Assembly (NCBI RefSeq): GCF_002099425.1
Contig: NW_018343953.1
Coordinates: 9,000,001 to 9,064,000 of the forward strand
DNA: 64,000 bases
Direction of reading: 5' to 3'
Origin: Phascolarctos cinereus
Taxonomy: Eukaryota; Chordata; Mammalia; Diprotodontia; Phascolarctidae
Position numbers and translations under genes: made by a program. The notes under the pieces were generated by a model. It saw only the letters and a list, made by a program, of their open reading frames with translations. It had not been told where the DNA came from and did not search any database. Shown here one piece after another: positions 1-10,769 of the stretch; the first letter of the stretch is position 1; each line of letters opens with the position of its first letter.

Positions 1-884
1 ATTTTTATACATTTGTATTTATATTAGTTTACAATTTTAAAATATGTTTTATAAATATAATCATAAAAATATCACGTAACCCTCAAGTTATTTTAGAAAT
101 TAATCATGATATATTAAATTAAAGATTGTTCTTTTCATCAGCTGATCAACGTATTAGGTTTTATGAGAATTTGACTTAGGAGAAGATTTCTTCTATTGAT
201 TCTTAATAAACCATAGGAGTTATAGAATGAGATCATACATTTAAACTTAGAAATCATCTAATTGAACACCTCATTTGCAAGATGAAGAAACTAAGGATGA
301 GAGTAGACAAAATGTATTCAGTTACACAGGCATGGGCAGAGTTAAGATATGGACATAGTCTCTCACTTCAAATCCAGTACCTTTTCCATTTCAAAACGAA
401 ATGGTTTACCATTGCTACTTCAGTGTGATGCAATAGCACATGGAAAGCTCTGTCAATGTTAAATATTGTTCTTTTGTTTTGTTCTTTGCTGAACTCTGAT
501 TGACCAGGTGGACTCAAGGCAAGTAGTAGAGATGGCTCACTCTTGGGTTAATAAGCATTATGGTGTGGCAATGCCAAAGTAAGACTGTCCTAAATTGCTG
601 GGCAGGCAAAATACTCTACAGCCACCTAGTGGTATGATAGTTAGAAATATGGCATCATCAGTGATGGCTAAGAATGAAGAGTTTCAAGGACTTGCCATAT
701 GGGTATGTAGCAGTTAGGATACAAATATCTTACATTTTGACCAGAAGTATTCAGTAAAGGAAAACATTTTGCAAACATGAAAGTAGTATAAAAGTTGAGA
801 TACTGTGATTGTAAATCAGTCTTAATTCCAGTCCTATATCCACCAAGTAAGAGATTTCTCTTCAATAGGCCTCATTTTCCTTAT
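1..884. other. Unassigned AT-rich sequence
   Basis: No gene, RNA gene or clear repeat is recognisable here. Around 240-300 the text (aaatcatctaattgaac followed by a gatgaagaaactaagga run) faintly resembles a reverse-strand MIR3/L3 tail, too decayed to call. The open frames present are short and unlike any family I know. Confidence 0.5.
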
Positions 885-898
885 CAAGACTTACTTTT
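885..898. repeat. Target-site duplication, left copy (HAL1-like L1)
   Basis: CAAGACTTACTTTT here is repeated exactly at 3793-3806. The two copies bracket the L1 element between them and mark a complete target-primed insertion. The poly-T run that follows at about 900-907 is the reverse-strand poly-A tail. Confidence 0.85.
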
Positions 899-1320
899 CT
901 TTTTTTTAACAAAAAATTTATTTATTTTTAGTTTTCAATATTCACTTCCACAAGTTTTTGAGTTCCAAATTTCTCACCCCTCCCCCCAACCCAAGATGGC
1001 ATGCATTCTGAATACCCCTTCCCCTGGTCTGCCTTCTCTTCTATCTCTCCCCCCTCCCTTCTCTTATCCCCTTCCCCTTCTATTTTCCTGTAGAGCAGGA
1101 TAGATTTCTGTACCCCATTTCCTGTATTTCTTATTTCCCAGTTGCATGTGAAAGCATTTTTTTTAAACACGTGTTTTTAAAACTTTGAGTTCCAAATTTT
1201 CTCCCTTCTTCCCTCCCCACCCACCCTCACTGAAAAGGCAAGCAACTCAATATAGATTGTACATATGCAGTTATCCAAAACACTTCCTTAGTAGACATGT
1301 TGTGAAAAGCTAACTCTATT
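899..1320 (-). repeat. Duplicated L1 3' end inside the HAL1-like tail
   Basis: Two L1 3'UTR-like blocks, each with the gagttccaaattt motif followed by a cccctcccc tract, lie at about 962-1010 and 1187-1310. Between them, 1050-1130 repeats the ttttcctgtagagcaggatagattt motif type that also occurs at 1462-1490. The tail therefore reads spacer, 3' end, A/T-rich junction (1157-1180), partial spacer, 3' end. This suggests a source element with two joined 3' ends. Confidence 0.55.
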
Positions 1321-1889
1321 TCCCTTAATCCTATCCTGCCCTCCCGTTTATTCTATTTTTTCTTTGACCCCTGTCCTCAGAAGTATTTTGCTGATTACCC
1401 TCCTTCCCAATCTGCCCTCCTCTCTATCACCCCCCTGCTCTCTTGTCCCCTTCTCCCCCTTTTTTCCTGTAGAATAAGACAGATTTTCATACCCAATTGA
1501 ATGTGTATGTTATTCTCTCCTTAAGCCAAATCCAATGAGAATAAGATTCCCTCGTTCCCTCTCACCTTCCCCTGTTTCCCTTCCACTGTGAGAGACTTTT
1601 CTTTTCTGTTTTTTTTTGTGAGATAATTTACCCATTCTACCTCTCCCTTTATTCTCTGAGTATCATCCTCTCTCATCCCTTAATTTTTATTCTCCAGATA
1701 TGACCCTTAATCTTCAACTCACCCTGTGCCCTCTATCTATCTATATATACATACATATAATTTTTTTCCTTCAAGCTACCTAATACTGACAAAGTTCTCA
1801 TGAGTTACAAATATCATCTTTCCATGCAGGATGTAAACAGTTCAATCTTAATAAGTGTCTTATGATTTCTCTTTCCTGTTTACCTCTTC

Positions 1890-2958
1890 ATGTTCCACTT
1901 GAGTCCTGTATTTGAAAGTCACATTTTCTGTTTAGCTCTGGTCTTTTCATCAGGAATGCTTGAAAGTCCTCTATTTCACTGAAATGACCATTTTTCCCCT
2001 GAAGGATTATACTCAGTTTTGCTGGGTAGGTGATTCTTGGTTGTAATCCTATCTCCTTTGCCCTCCGGAATATTATATTCCATGCCCTGCGTCCTTTAAT
2101 GTAGAAGCTGCTAAATCTTGTGTTATCCTGATTGTGTTTCCACAGTACTTAAACTGTTTCCTTCTGGAAGCTTGTAATATTTTCTCCTTGACGTGGGAAC
2201 TCTGGAATTTGGCTACAATATTCCTAGGAGTTTTCCTTTGGGCATCTCTTTCAGGAGGAGATCTGTGGATTCTTTCAATTTCTATTCTGCCCTCTGGTTC
2301 TAATATATCAGGGCAGTTTTCCTTGATAATTTCTTGAAAGATGATGTCTAGGCTCTTTTTCTGATCATGGCTTTCAGATATCTAATAATTTTTAAATTAT
2401 CTTTCCTGGATCTATTTTCCAGGTCAGTTGTTTTTCCAATGAGATATTTCATATTGTTTTCTAATTTTTCATTCTTTTGGATTTGTTTTACAGTGTCTTG
2501 ATTTCTCATAAAGTCACTATCTTTCAGTTGCTCTATTCTAATTTTTAAGGAAGTATTTTCTTCAGTAATCTTTTGGACTTCCTTTTCCATTTGGCCAATT
2601 TTTCTTTTTAGGGCATTTTCTCCTCATTGGCTTTTTGGACCTCTTTTGCCATTTGGGTTAGGCTTTTTAAGGTGTTATTTTCTTCAGTATTTTTTGGGTC
2701 TCCTTTAGCAAGCTGTTGACTTGTTTTTCATGATTTTCTTGCATCACTCTCATTTCTCTTCCCAGTTTTTCCTCTACTTCCCTTACTTGCTTCTCAAAAT
2801 CCCTTTTGAGCTCTTCCAAGGCCTGGGACTGATTCATATTTTCTTGGAGGCTTTGGATGTAGGAGCTTTGATTTGTTGTCTTCTTCTGGTTGTATATTTT
2901 GATCTTCTTTTTCACCAAAGTAAGATAATATAGTCTGACTCTTTTGCTGCTTGCTCAT
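1890..2958 (-). pseudogene. L1 ORF1 (RNA-binding chaperone) remnant
   Basis: The start codon at 2958 gives MSKQQKSQTILSYFGEKEDQ. The coiled coil follows at about 2900-2600 (heptad-like stretches such as LKRDFEKQVREVEEKL and LKIRIEQLKDSDF), then the RRM boundary motif LENRSRKDNLKII near 2400, then the C-terminal domain (IERIHRSPPERD, ITQDLAASTL, KRPELNRK) down to about 1890. Length, about 355 codons, fits L1 ORF1p, which trimerises and coats L1 RNA. The frame changes between the N-terminus, the coiled coil and the RRM, and there is a stop just after the RRM boundary, so no full protein is made. Family assignment is firm; the exact end codon is not. Confidence 0.85.
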
Positions 2959-3792
2959 GATCCAGCCAATTACTTGATTTTAAACTCTTTGTTAAGGTAA
3001 GAGTCTGCTTCCAATGTGGAGATGTACTGTCCCAAGCTTCAGGGGTTTGTAGCTGTTTTCAGAGATACTTGTAGGGACCTGTAAATTTTCAGTTCTTCCA
3101 AGGTGGATGATAAGGGTGAGGTGTTTACTCCTTTCCTGCCTGTGACCACAAGTATTCCTTTCTGTCCTGTAACTGTGAGGAGGTTTCCTCTCACAGCCAC
3201 TCCAAGCTCACCGCCAGCGTTCCTCCTCACCCAGCACCCGCCCAGAACTGTGACCCAGATCTACACATGTGCAAAGCAAGAGATTCCTGCCTCAGCACTG
3301 GCAAAGAGATCCCTACAATTCCTCTCTGATCAGTCACTGGATTCCCCCTCAGTCTGTGGGCTGGAAGCTCGGGAATCAGCTGCCTTCCCCCCCCCCCCAC
3401 ACTATTGGGGAGTGGAGCTGAAACCCCGCCTTCCTCTCTGAGCACCGACAGAAATAGACTTTTCCCACTAACCTTCTAAGTTGTCTTTGGCATTTGTGGA
3501 TTGAGGAGTCTGGAAACTTCCACAGCTGCTCGAGATTCAGTCCTCTGAGGCCTGCTCCAGGTTTGCTGCAGCCTGCATGCTCACGCTGCACTGTGCTCCC
3601 AGCCTGGCTCGATACACCTTTCTGATTAATCATCCAGGTTGTCTTGGGCTGGAAATTTGTTTCACTCTGTCTTTTTGTGGATTCTGCTGCTTCAGAATTT
3701 GTTTAGAGCCATTTTTTATGAGTATTTGGAGGGGTTTGGGGGAGAACTCAAGCAAGTCACTGCTTTCACTCCGCCATCTTGGCTCTGCCCCC

Positions 3793-3806
3793 CAAGACTT
3801 ACTTTT
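3793..3806. repeat. Target-site duplication, right copy
   Basis: Exact match to 885-898. It directly abuts the 5' end of the HAL1-like element on the minus strand, so the element is not 5'-truncated. Confidence 0.85.
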
Positions 3807-3949
3807 TAACAGGGATATATTGCATAGTTAAATCAAGATAATAAATATAAAGCTATAAAAATACAAAGCAGCATTGGCAATCTCATCTTACCCTTCTGTC
3901 TAATCATATCTACACTATATATGATAATAATGATAATTATAATAGCAAT

Positions 3950-4188
3950 AATAATAACATTTGCATAATGCTTTAAAGTTTGCAAAGCAGTTTGCAAATA
4001 TTATCTCACTTTATCCTTAATGAGCCTGGGACATAGGTGTTACTATTATCTCCATTTTACAGATGAGGAAACAAGTGAAAAAGTTAAATGACTTGGCCAA
4101 GGTCATATATATAGCAAATGTCTGGGGTTGGATTTTAATTCAGGTCTTCCTGACTGTAGGCCTATCCAACATACCATCTAGTTGCCCC
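3950..4188 (-). mobile_element. CORE-SINE (MIR/MAR1 type)
   Basis: Reverse-strand copy running from tail (cataatgctttaaagtttgc) through the CORE (ccattttacagatgaggaaac) to a tRNA-like head ending in tctagttgcccca. The complement reads as the marsupial MIR/MAR1 consensus almost end to end. It is several percent diverged with no obvious flanking duplication, as expected for an old copy. Confidence 0.85.
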
Positions 4189-4264
4189 AATGCTTGATAA
4201 ATCAACATGTCCCCATAGATATAACAATGCATCTGACGTGGCACAGAAAGCAATTTGATTTTTT

Positions 4265-5045
4265 TAAAAACTTTCAAAAAAGAAAATAATGGAATATGCA
4301 TATTCATGCTACAGGCCAATGATCTTGACTTTGAGTCTTGGGAAAGTTCTATAATGTAGTATTAAAGTAATGGTTAAAAAAATCTAGAAAAGGAAGCAAC
4401 AAATAGAAAAAAAAAAGATGGCATGGTTTCATCAAAAACAAGCCATGCCAAAACCTTATTTCCTTTTTTTTGGAAGGCAATATTAAGCTGTTAGATAGAG
4501 TAGAATAGCTGCAACTGCAGTTAGCCTAAATTGTAGCAACATATTTGATAAAACCTCTCATGCTATTTTTGTGGAAAAGATGGAAACATTTGGGCTAGAC
4601 GATAGAACAATTACGTGCATTTTGAACCAATTGAATGGCCAGACCAAGGGAGCAGCTGTTAGCAGTTCAAAGACAACTTGGAAGGAAGTCAGCAGGAGAG
4701 TGCCATAGGGATCTGTGTTTGGCCTTGTGCTGTTTAAAATGGTTATCACTGAGTTCGATAAAGGAATACACTATGGGCTTATAAAATTTGTGGTTGACAC
4801 AAAGCTCGAGCAACAACTATGGGCACTCAAAGAGTCAGGATTTGCAAAATATTCACAAATTAGTACATTGAGCCAAATCAAACAGGATGAAATTTAATAT
4901 AAAGAAATATTTTATACTTAGATTCAAAAAAATCTTTTGCAAGTAGAGGATGGGAATGGCATGACTAGATAGTGGTTTCCCTAAAAGAGATCTGGAGGCT
5001 GTAATGGAAGGCATGCAGTTGAATAACCATTCAGTATGTAACTAC
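4265..5045 (+). mobile_element. L3/CR1 LINE relic, reverse-transcriptase region
   Basis: The forward strand carries decayed CR1-clade ORF2 text: a FDKTSHAIFVEKMETFGLDD block at about 4547-4605, TTWKEVSRRVP then GSVFGLVLF at about 4672-4735, and FVVDTKL at about 4782-4802 where an active enzyme has F/YADDTKL. The catalytic aspartates are thus no longer intact, and stops interrupt the frame. A 60-codon open stretch at 4715-4897 is part of this relic and not a gene. Confidence 0.8.
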
Positions 5046-5049
5046 TACG

Positions 5050-6935
5050 TGCAAGCCTGGTCACTACGAGTGAATCTTTGAATGCATAACCTCTGCATCG
5101 GTAGGGAAAATCCTTAGATGGATGAAACTACGGACATTTGAAGTACTGAAGCAGTTGAGAGAGTATGTTCTATGCATGGAATACAGGAACAAATGAATTG
5201 AGGTTTTTTCTTGGTTTTCCTACCTGTCTAGCCACTCCTTTACAAAGTGCTTTGCTGGATCACCACCCGAATGTGGTCCCTTCCATGTGATCTGTTCCAT
5301 TAGCTCTCTCTACTCTTCCTAATTTTCTATCCATTAAATTTGATGTACATTAGTGTATATAAATATATTGTGGCTTCTTGGGCATATTTGAGAGGCTTTT
5401 GTTTTTATCCAAATGTCTTCAAAATAGTAGTGCAACTTGATGAAGATGTGGTTAGTGAGACAGGACTCAAATTTGTGTTCAAGAGCATTGATGAGTGTGC
5501 AAACCCACATGTTTCTGCTTTTTTTTTTATAAACAAGAAACATATACAGAGATTCTAATCTGCTGCACTAAAAAGGATTCAGCTGGATATGATATTGATT
5601 TAATAAGTACTCATTAAAATGAATTCTCAAAGGTATACTTCTGGAATTTGATTGTTAATGTCCCTGGCTTTTCTTTAAATTAGCTTCAATGATAAAAGTA
5701 AACATCACTTAAAATCCCAACATTATATTAAAACTAGGATAGAAAAGCGGGTCTGATTCAGAGCAGTCCTGCTATTCATTGCATGTGATATCATTTGCCA
5801 AAGTATTAAAATCCAGTTTAACAAAGTGCTTATTAAGATTGGAATAATAAAAAATTGATAGTCACCTTGCATTATCCTCCTTTCACCCTCTATCCCTCAT
5901 TCTCTAATACCATCCCTCCTACTTCCTCAGCTCCCACAATACAATATTATCTGGCAGAAGAATTTGGTCAGAATTAGGCATAAGGTTAAATGCCTTTTAC
6001 AATGACATGCTGATTAAAATCAAGAATGCATATGTGTTTCCATAAATGTTCTTTTGCTAGTTATTTAAAAATGTTTTAAATGTAATATTTGGTCTCTGAT
6101 CTACCTTCTCCCTCTATTTTTTCAATAAGCATGTTTCTGCTGCTCAAACCAAAGAGCTGTCAGACTCGGTTGGAAGTGCTGAGGCCTGGCATTTCTAGAT
6201 TAAATGTCAACCAGATGTTTGAGCATTTCCCCTAAAAGACTTCTGAGAAGCTTTCAAATTCAGTGTTGTGTTTCACTGCTAGGGAAAATCTAAGTTTGTC
6301 CAATAGGAATTTGGGCAGGGAAGAGGCAGGGCAGGGAAGGAGGCTTTCAGGATGGGGGAAATGAATTCTTTGGCTAAAAAAAAAAATAGTTAAAGTTACC
6401 TGATAATTGGAAATCTGATTTGAATGTGGCATTCACAGCAATCAGGGTTTGTATATTACTCATGAATAATAATGGATGGAAATAAATAAAATTTACCTAC
6501 TAACATAATGATTGCATAATGTGAAAAAAAAATTATTCAAACCCCTTCCCTTGAGTGCATGAAAAACTCAAACTGACATGTTTGGTTCTTCACTCCCTGG
6601 GCTGCAGTTCCTCTAATATGGATGATAATGAAGAATTAAAAACATACATTGACTATGGGGCATATTTTCTTTTGGAAGGTTCATTATGTTTTGCCTTGCT
6701 ATTGAGGCTTCTATTGAGATTGTTGATGTTGCAGAAGCATATTTGGGTAATTTAATTTCCTTTAAAAAATGTGGGCAGTTTTCTATTTAAAAGAAAAAGA
6801 AAAAAAAGAATTTCAGAAAGAGGGAAGTGCGGTTGGGTGGTGGCTGAAGCAGCAGCTTGGAAGTGAGACTTGCTGCATGACATGAACCAGGAGTTTTTAA
6901 TCTATTCCTTGCCTCAGTTTCCCCTAACAGGAACT
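5050..6935. other. Unassigned sequence
   Basis: AT-rich, mostly non-repetitive DNA with no gene model. The part around 5700-6300 (steady base composition, no known repeat text) could be old unique sequence. A short segment near 6830-6935 ending cctcagtttccccta may be a MIR scrap. Nothing else is supportable. Confidence 0.5.
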
Positions 6936-6939
6936 CTCT

Positions 6940-7275
6940 TTAATTGAATAAGTATTTATGGAGCATCTAAGATATGCCCAACACCATTTTAAACATTGGA
7001 GGAGGAAGAGAAGGAAGGACCCAAAACTGAAGGCGTGTAGTATACCAGCCCTAACAGACTTTGAGGGTCATGATGGGAATTTGACATATAGAAATGGGAA
7101 GTTAATTAGTAGTACAAATCAGTGCATGATAAAGCAGTCAAATGAATATCACCTTTAAGTGCTATGCACATTTAGATAACAGAGAAGTCAAGATAGCTGG
7201 AGTAGTCCAGCAAATTTAAGGCGCATGCCATTCTCATGAAAGAGATAGGACTAGAATTGGACTTTGAAAAATACT
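6940..7275 (-). mobile_element. L2 LINE fragment, strongly decayed
   Basis: The text ttgaataagtatttatgg then gcatctaagatatgcccaac corresponds to the reverse complement of the L2 3' end (aataaatgcttgttga, and the ...actatgtgccaggcac... motif). Later pieces such as gactagaattggactttg fit internal L2 text. Divergence is high, so the call is tentative. Confidence 0.4.
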
Positions 7276-7375
7276 GTAATGAATCCACTTAAGTGCAAGA
7301 TTTTTTAAAAAAGGTGGGGTGAATAGTTAGTATGAGAGGTTACAAATAAGTAAAAACAAGAAATAAAAGATCTCT

Positions 7376-7388
7376 GTAAAACAAATTA
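7376..7388. repeat. Target-site duplication of the 7.4 kb L1
   Basis: GTAAAACAAATTA here is matched by GTAAAACAATTA at 8744-8755, one base shorter. The pair brackets the L1 fragment at 7389-8743. Confidence 0.7.
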
Positions 7389-7603
7389 AAAAATTAATTA
7401 ATTTATTTATTTTTGGTTTTCAACATTCACTTTCATAAGATTTTGAGTTCCAAATTTCCCCCCCATCTCTCCCCTCCCCCAACCCCAAGATGGCATGTAA
7501 TTAGATATAGGCTCAATATATACATTCATATTAAACTACTTTCACATTAGTCATCTTGTAAAGAAGAAATAGAACCAATAGGAGAAACCATGAGAAAAGA
7601 AGA

Positions 7604-7641
<38 letters not shown>

Positions 7642-8743
7642 AATAATATGCTTTTATCTGCATTCAGACTCCATAGTTCTTTTTCTGGATGTGGACAGCA
7701 TTTTCCATCATGAATCTTTTGGAGTTGTCTTAGATCCTTGCATTACTAAGAAAAGATAATTCTATCAAAGTTAGTGATCACATAATGTTACTGTGTACAG
7801 TATTCTTCTGGTGCTGCTCACTTCACTCAGCATCAGTTCATATAAGTCTTTCCAGGTTTTTCTGAAGTCTGCCTGCTCATCATTCTTACAGCACAATAGT
7901 ATTCCATTACAATCACATACCACAACTTGTTTAGCCATTCCCAAACTGATGGCCATCCCTTCAATTTCCAGTTCTTTGCCCCCACAAAAAGAGCTGCTAT
8001 AAATATTTTTGTACGTGGGGGTCCTTTTCCCATTTGTACGATCTCTTTGGGATACTGCTCTAAAAGTGGTATTGCTGGGTCAAAGGGTATGCACAATTTT
8101 ATAGCTCTTTGGGCATAGTTCCAAATTGCTCTCCAGAATGGTTGGATCAGTTTACAACTCTACCAACAATGCATTAGTGTTCCAATTTTCCCACATCTTC
8201 TCCAACATTTATCATTTTCCTGTTTTGTCATATTGGCCAATCTGATGCATGTGATGTGGTACCTCAGAGTTGTTTTGATCTGCATTTCTCTAATCAATAG
8301 TGATTTAGAACATTTCTTCATATGACTATAGATAGCTTTAATATGTTCATCTGAAAAATGCTTGTTCATATCCTTTGCCATTTATCAATTGGGGAATGAC
8401 TTGTATTCTTATAAAATTGATTCAGTTCTCTATATATTTTAGAAATGAGGCCTTTATCAGAGACACTGGTTGTAAAACAAAGTTCTTTCCCAGTATTCTG
8501 CTTCCCTCCTAATCTTGATTGCATTGGCTTTGTTCAAAATCTTTTCAATTTAATGTAATCAAACCTATCCATTTTGCATTTCATAATGTTCTCTATCTCT
8601 TGTTTGGTTATAAATTCTTCCATTCTCCATAAATCTGACAGGTAAACTATTCCTTGCTTTCCCAGTTTGCTTATAGCATCAATCTTTATATCTAAACTGT
8701 GTACCCATTTTGACTTTATTTTGGTATATGGTATAAGATGTTG
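7389..8743 (-). mobile_element. L1 LINE, 5'-truncated (ORF2 C-terminus and 3'UTR)
   Basis: Reverse-strand L1. The tail and 3'UTR (complement of gagttccaaatttcccc) lie at 7389-7760 and the ORF2 C-terminal region at 7770-8743. Recognisable residues include IPFDPAIPLLEQYPKEI and KIFIAALFVGAKNWKL (about 7960-8090), LNKLWYVIVMEYYCAV (about 7895-7945) and MDRFDYIKLKRF (about 8535-8570). Frames change several times, so it is dead. The 3'UTR contains a (GA)n run at 7609-7636. Flanking 12-13 base duplications show 5' truncation at insertion. Confidence 0.88.
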
Positions 8744-8764
8744 GTAAAACAATTATTTTGTAGA

Positions 8765-8955
8765 TGCTCAAAAGAGAATTTTTTACTGATTGACATTATA
8801 TAGACAACATGGGAAGGATTTAAAACAATCTTGGATATTAATAATGTTAGTATCTATGTTAAAAATTAAATATTGTTGTATTTACCTATAAATCAAATTC
8901 TTAAATCACTCCCTATTTTAATTCTTTCAATTCAGGGGACAGAATAGCTCATTTT
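8765..8955. other. Unassigned short stretch
   Basis: AT-rich sequence between the L1 and a MIR relic; nothing recognisable. Confidence 0.4.
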
Positions 8956-8959
8956 TAAG

Positions 8960-9090
8960 GACTGTAATATGCTTTAGAAAGTCCATTCTTTACAATAACT
9001 CTGTTAGCACAAATGTCATTGCTCCCCTTTAACAGATTAGAAAACTGATCCTTAGAGCAGTTAAGTAACTTGTTCAAGGTCTTGCCACAC
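8960..9090 (-). mobile_element. MIR-type SINE fragment
   Basis: cccctttaacagattagaaa followed by aagtaacttgttcaaggtc is the reverse complement of the MIR CORE and tRNA-related part. Only the central half is recognisable. Confidence 0.6.
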
Positions 9091-9194
9091 ACTTCATTGA
9101 AAAAATGGAGGCAATTTGCCAAGAACTCCCTCTTATCCCCTCACCTTTTCACATCATTCAGACATCTTCTTTTATCTAAATACAGTTGCATTTT

Positions 9195-10765
9195 CTTAAT
9201 CCTATTGCAAATTGATTGATGTTTCTGCAACATGTGGAACTGGTGACCACATTATACTTCCAGATACTCTCTCTTCTAGGTTTTTTTTGACACTGTTCTC
9301 TACTGGTTCTCCTTTTACCTATCAGAAGACTCACTCTCAGTCCCTTTAATAAACCTTCATACAGGCCATGCCCACTAACCTCCAAGGCTCTCTACAGGCC
9401 CTTTTCTTCTTCCTCTATACTATCTTAAAAGTTTTCATCAGGTACCATAGGTTCAATTATAATCTCTATGGAATGATGCCCAAATCTGTATGTCAAAACC
9501 TAACCTCTCTCATATCACCACCTGCTCTTTGGATATCACAAATTGGATGTTCTATAGGCATGTCAAACTCAACACAATCAGAACAGAACTCATTGTCTTT
9601 CCCTGCAAACTCTTCCTTCTTCCTAACTTTCCTTTCACTGTTAAGGGAACCCCCATCTTCCCACTCACCTAGATTTGTAACCCAGGGTCACCCTCAACTC
9701 TGAACTTGTACTCATCCCATATAGATACTCTCTTGTCAAATCTTGTCATTTCTACTTTTACAACACATCTATGTCCCCTTATTCCCACTTACACAACTCT
9801 TACCCTTATGTAGGTCCTCATCATTTCTCACTTGGATTATTACAATAGACTTCTAGTCAGCCTACCTCCCTCAAGTCTCTTCTCACTCCAATCCATCTTC
9901 CCTTTAGATGCCAGGGATTTTCCTAATGTATAGGTTGCTATTAATATCTAGGGTAAAACATGAAGTTATTTGTTTGTCATTTAAAGGTTTTTACCCTTTG
10001 GCCTCTTCCTACCTTTCTAGTCTTTGTAAATGTTCCTTCCTTCCACACACTCTACAATCCAGCTACACTGGCCTACTAATTGTTCCTCATGCATGACCCT
10101 GTTTCCCCCATCTCTATGTCTATGCACTGGCTATCTCCCATGCTTGGAAGGCTCTCCCTCCTCACCTCCATCTCTTAGGTTCTCTGGCTTAAATCCCATC
10201 TTCACAAGGCCTTTCCTAATCTTCCAGATGCTAGTACTTTCTCCCAAGATGGTCTATGGTGGTAGGAGCAATATCCTAACCCCTTCCCTCATGCAACTTA
10301 AGCTAGTTTGTTTTTTTTTTATTAAAATGTATGGAGACCTTCCTCAAGACTTGGTTGACTCAATGGACTAAAGTGAGCTAAAGATTCAGATTGTTAACAC
10401 CACTTACTCATCTCAAACTGTCCTTAGTTCTTTTCTTTATTGAATATACTTCTAAACCTAAGTAAATATCCTTTTTGTTCAATGTTGAATGACAGGTAAG
10501 TATCTCATTTTGTTCCAGTGTTAAATCTAACTTACTAAAGGACTGGACTAAGTCAGGCCCATCTCAGCAAACTTTCCATCTATTCTATATGTATCTGGTA
10601 TGTTTCTAGTTATTTACATATTGTCCTCCTATTAGAATCTGAGCCCCTGAAGGGCAGGGTTTTTTAACTTTTAGTTTTTTATTTATTTATTTTTGTATCC
10701 CCAGTACTAAGCACATTTCCTGGCAGGTAGCAAACAACTTAATAAAGGCTTCTTGACTGACTTAC
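9195..10765 (+). mobile_element. L2 LINE, ORF2 C-terminal part to 3' end
   Basis: Long forward L2. ORF2 text includes caaggctctctacaggccc (9380), the RT region around ggttcaattataatctctat at 9450 (an RFNYNLYGMM frame where an active enzyme has YADD), and ttggatgttctataggcatg at 9542. Later ttggattattacaatagact (9831) and acactggcctactaattgtt (10065) match the L2 downstream part, and the 3' end is tgtatccccagtactaagca... with taataaaggcttcttgactg at 10740. Stops and frame changes are frequent. About 300 bases near 10260-10580 do not fit L2 (see findings). Confidence 0.85.
10258..10580. other. Non-L2 insert within the L2
   Basis: The L2 text stops after tactttctcccaagatggtc and resumes at attctatatgtatctgg. 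The intervening ~300 bases match no repeat I recognise and have no clear inverted or terminal repeats. It could be an unknown insertion or a badly decayed part of L2. Confidence 0.4.
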
Positions 10766-10769
10766 TAGT

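Larger units (their letters stand above)
899..3792 (-). mobile_element. HAL1-like (ORF1-only) L1 LINE, full length
   Basis: Read on the minus strand, the element starts at about 3792 with GGGGGGCAGAGCCAAGATGG, the classic mammalian L1 5' start. It continues with an ~830-base 5'UTR, an ORF1 region (2958 to about 1890), and about 1 kb of pyrimidine-rich tail ending in poly-A near 900. No endonuclease, reverse transcriptase or ORF2 C-terminal sequence is present, although the spacer that precedes ORF2 in the L1 at 33.4-38.3 kb is recognisable. A 14-base duplication flanks both ends. An ORF1-only L1 matches the definition of HAL1 (half-L1) and would depend on ORF2 protein supplied by other L1s. 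An L1 that lost ORF2 before or after insertion is the alternative, but the flanking duplication and 5' end show that this unit was inserted as it stands. Confidence 0.85.
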
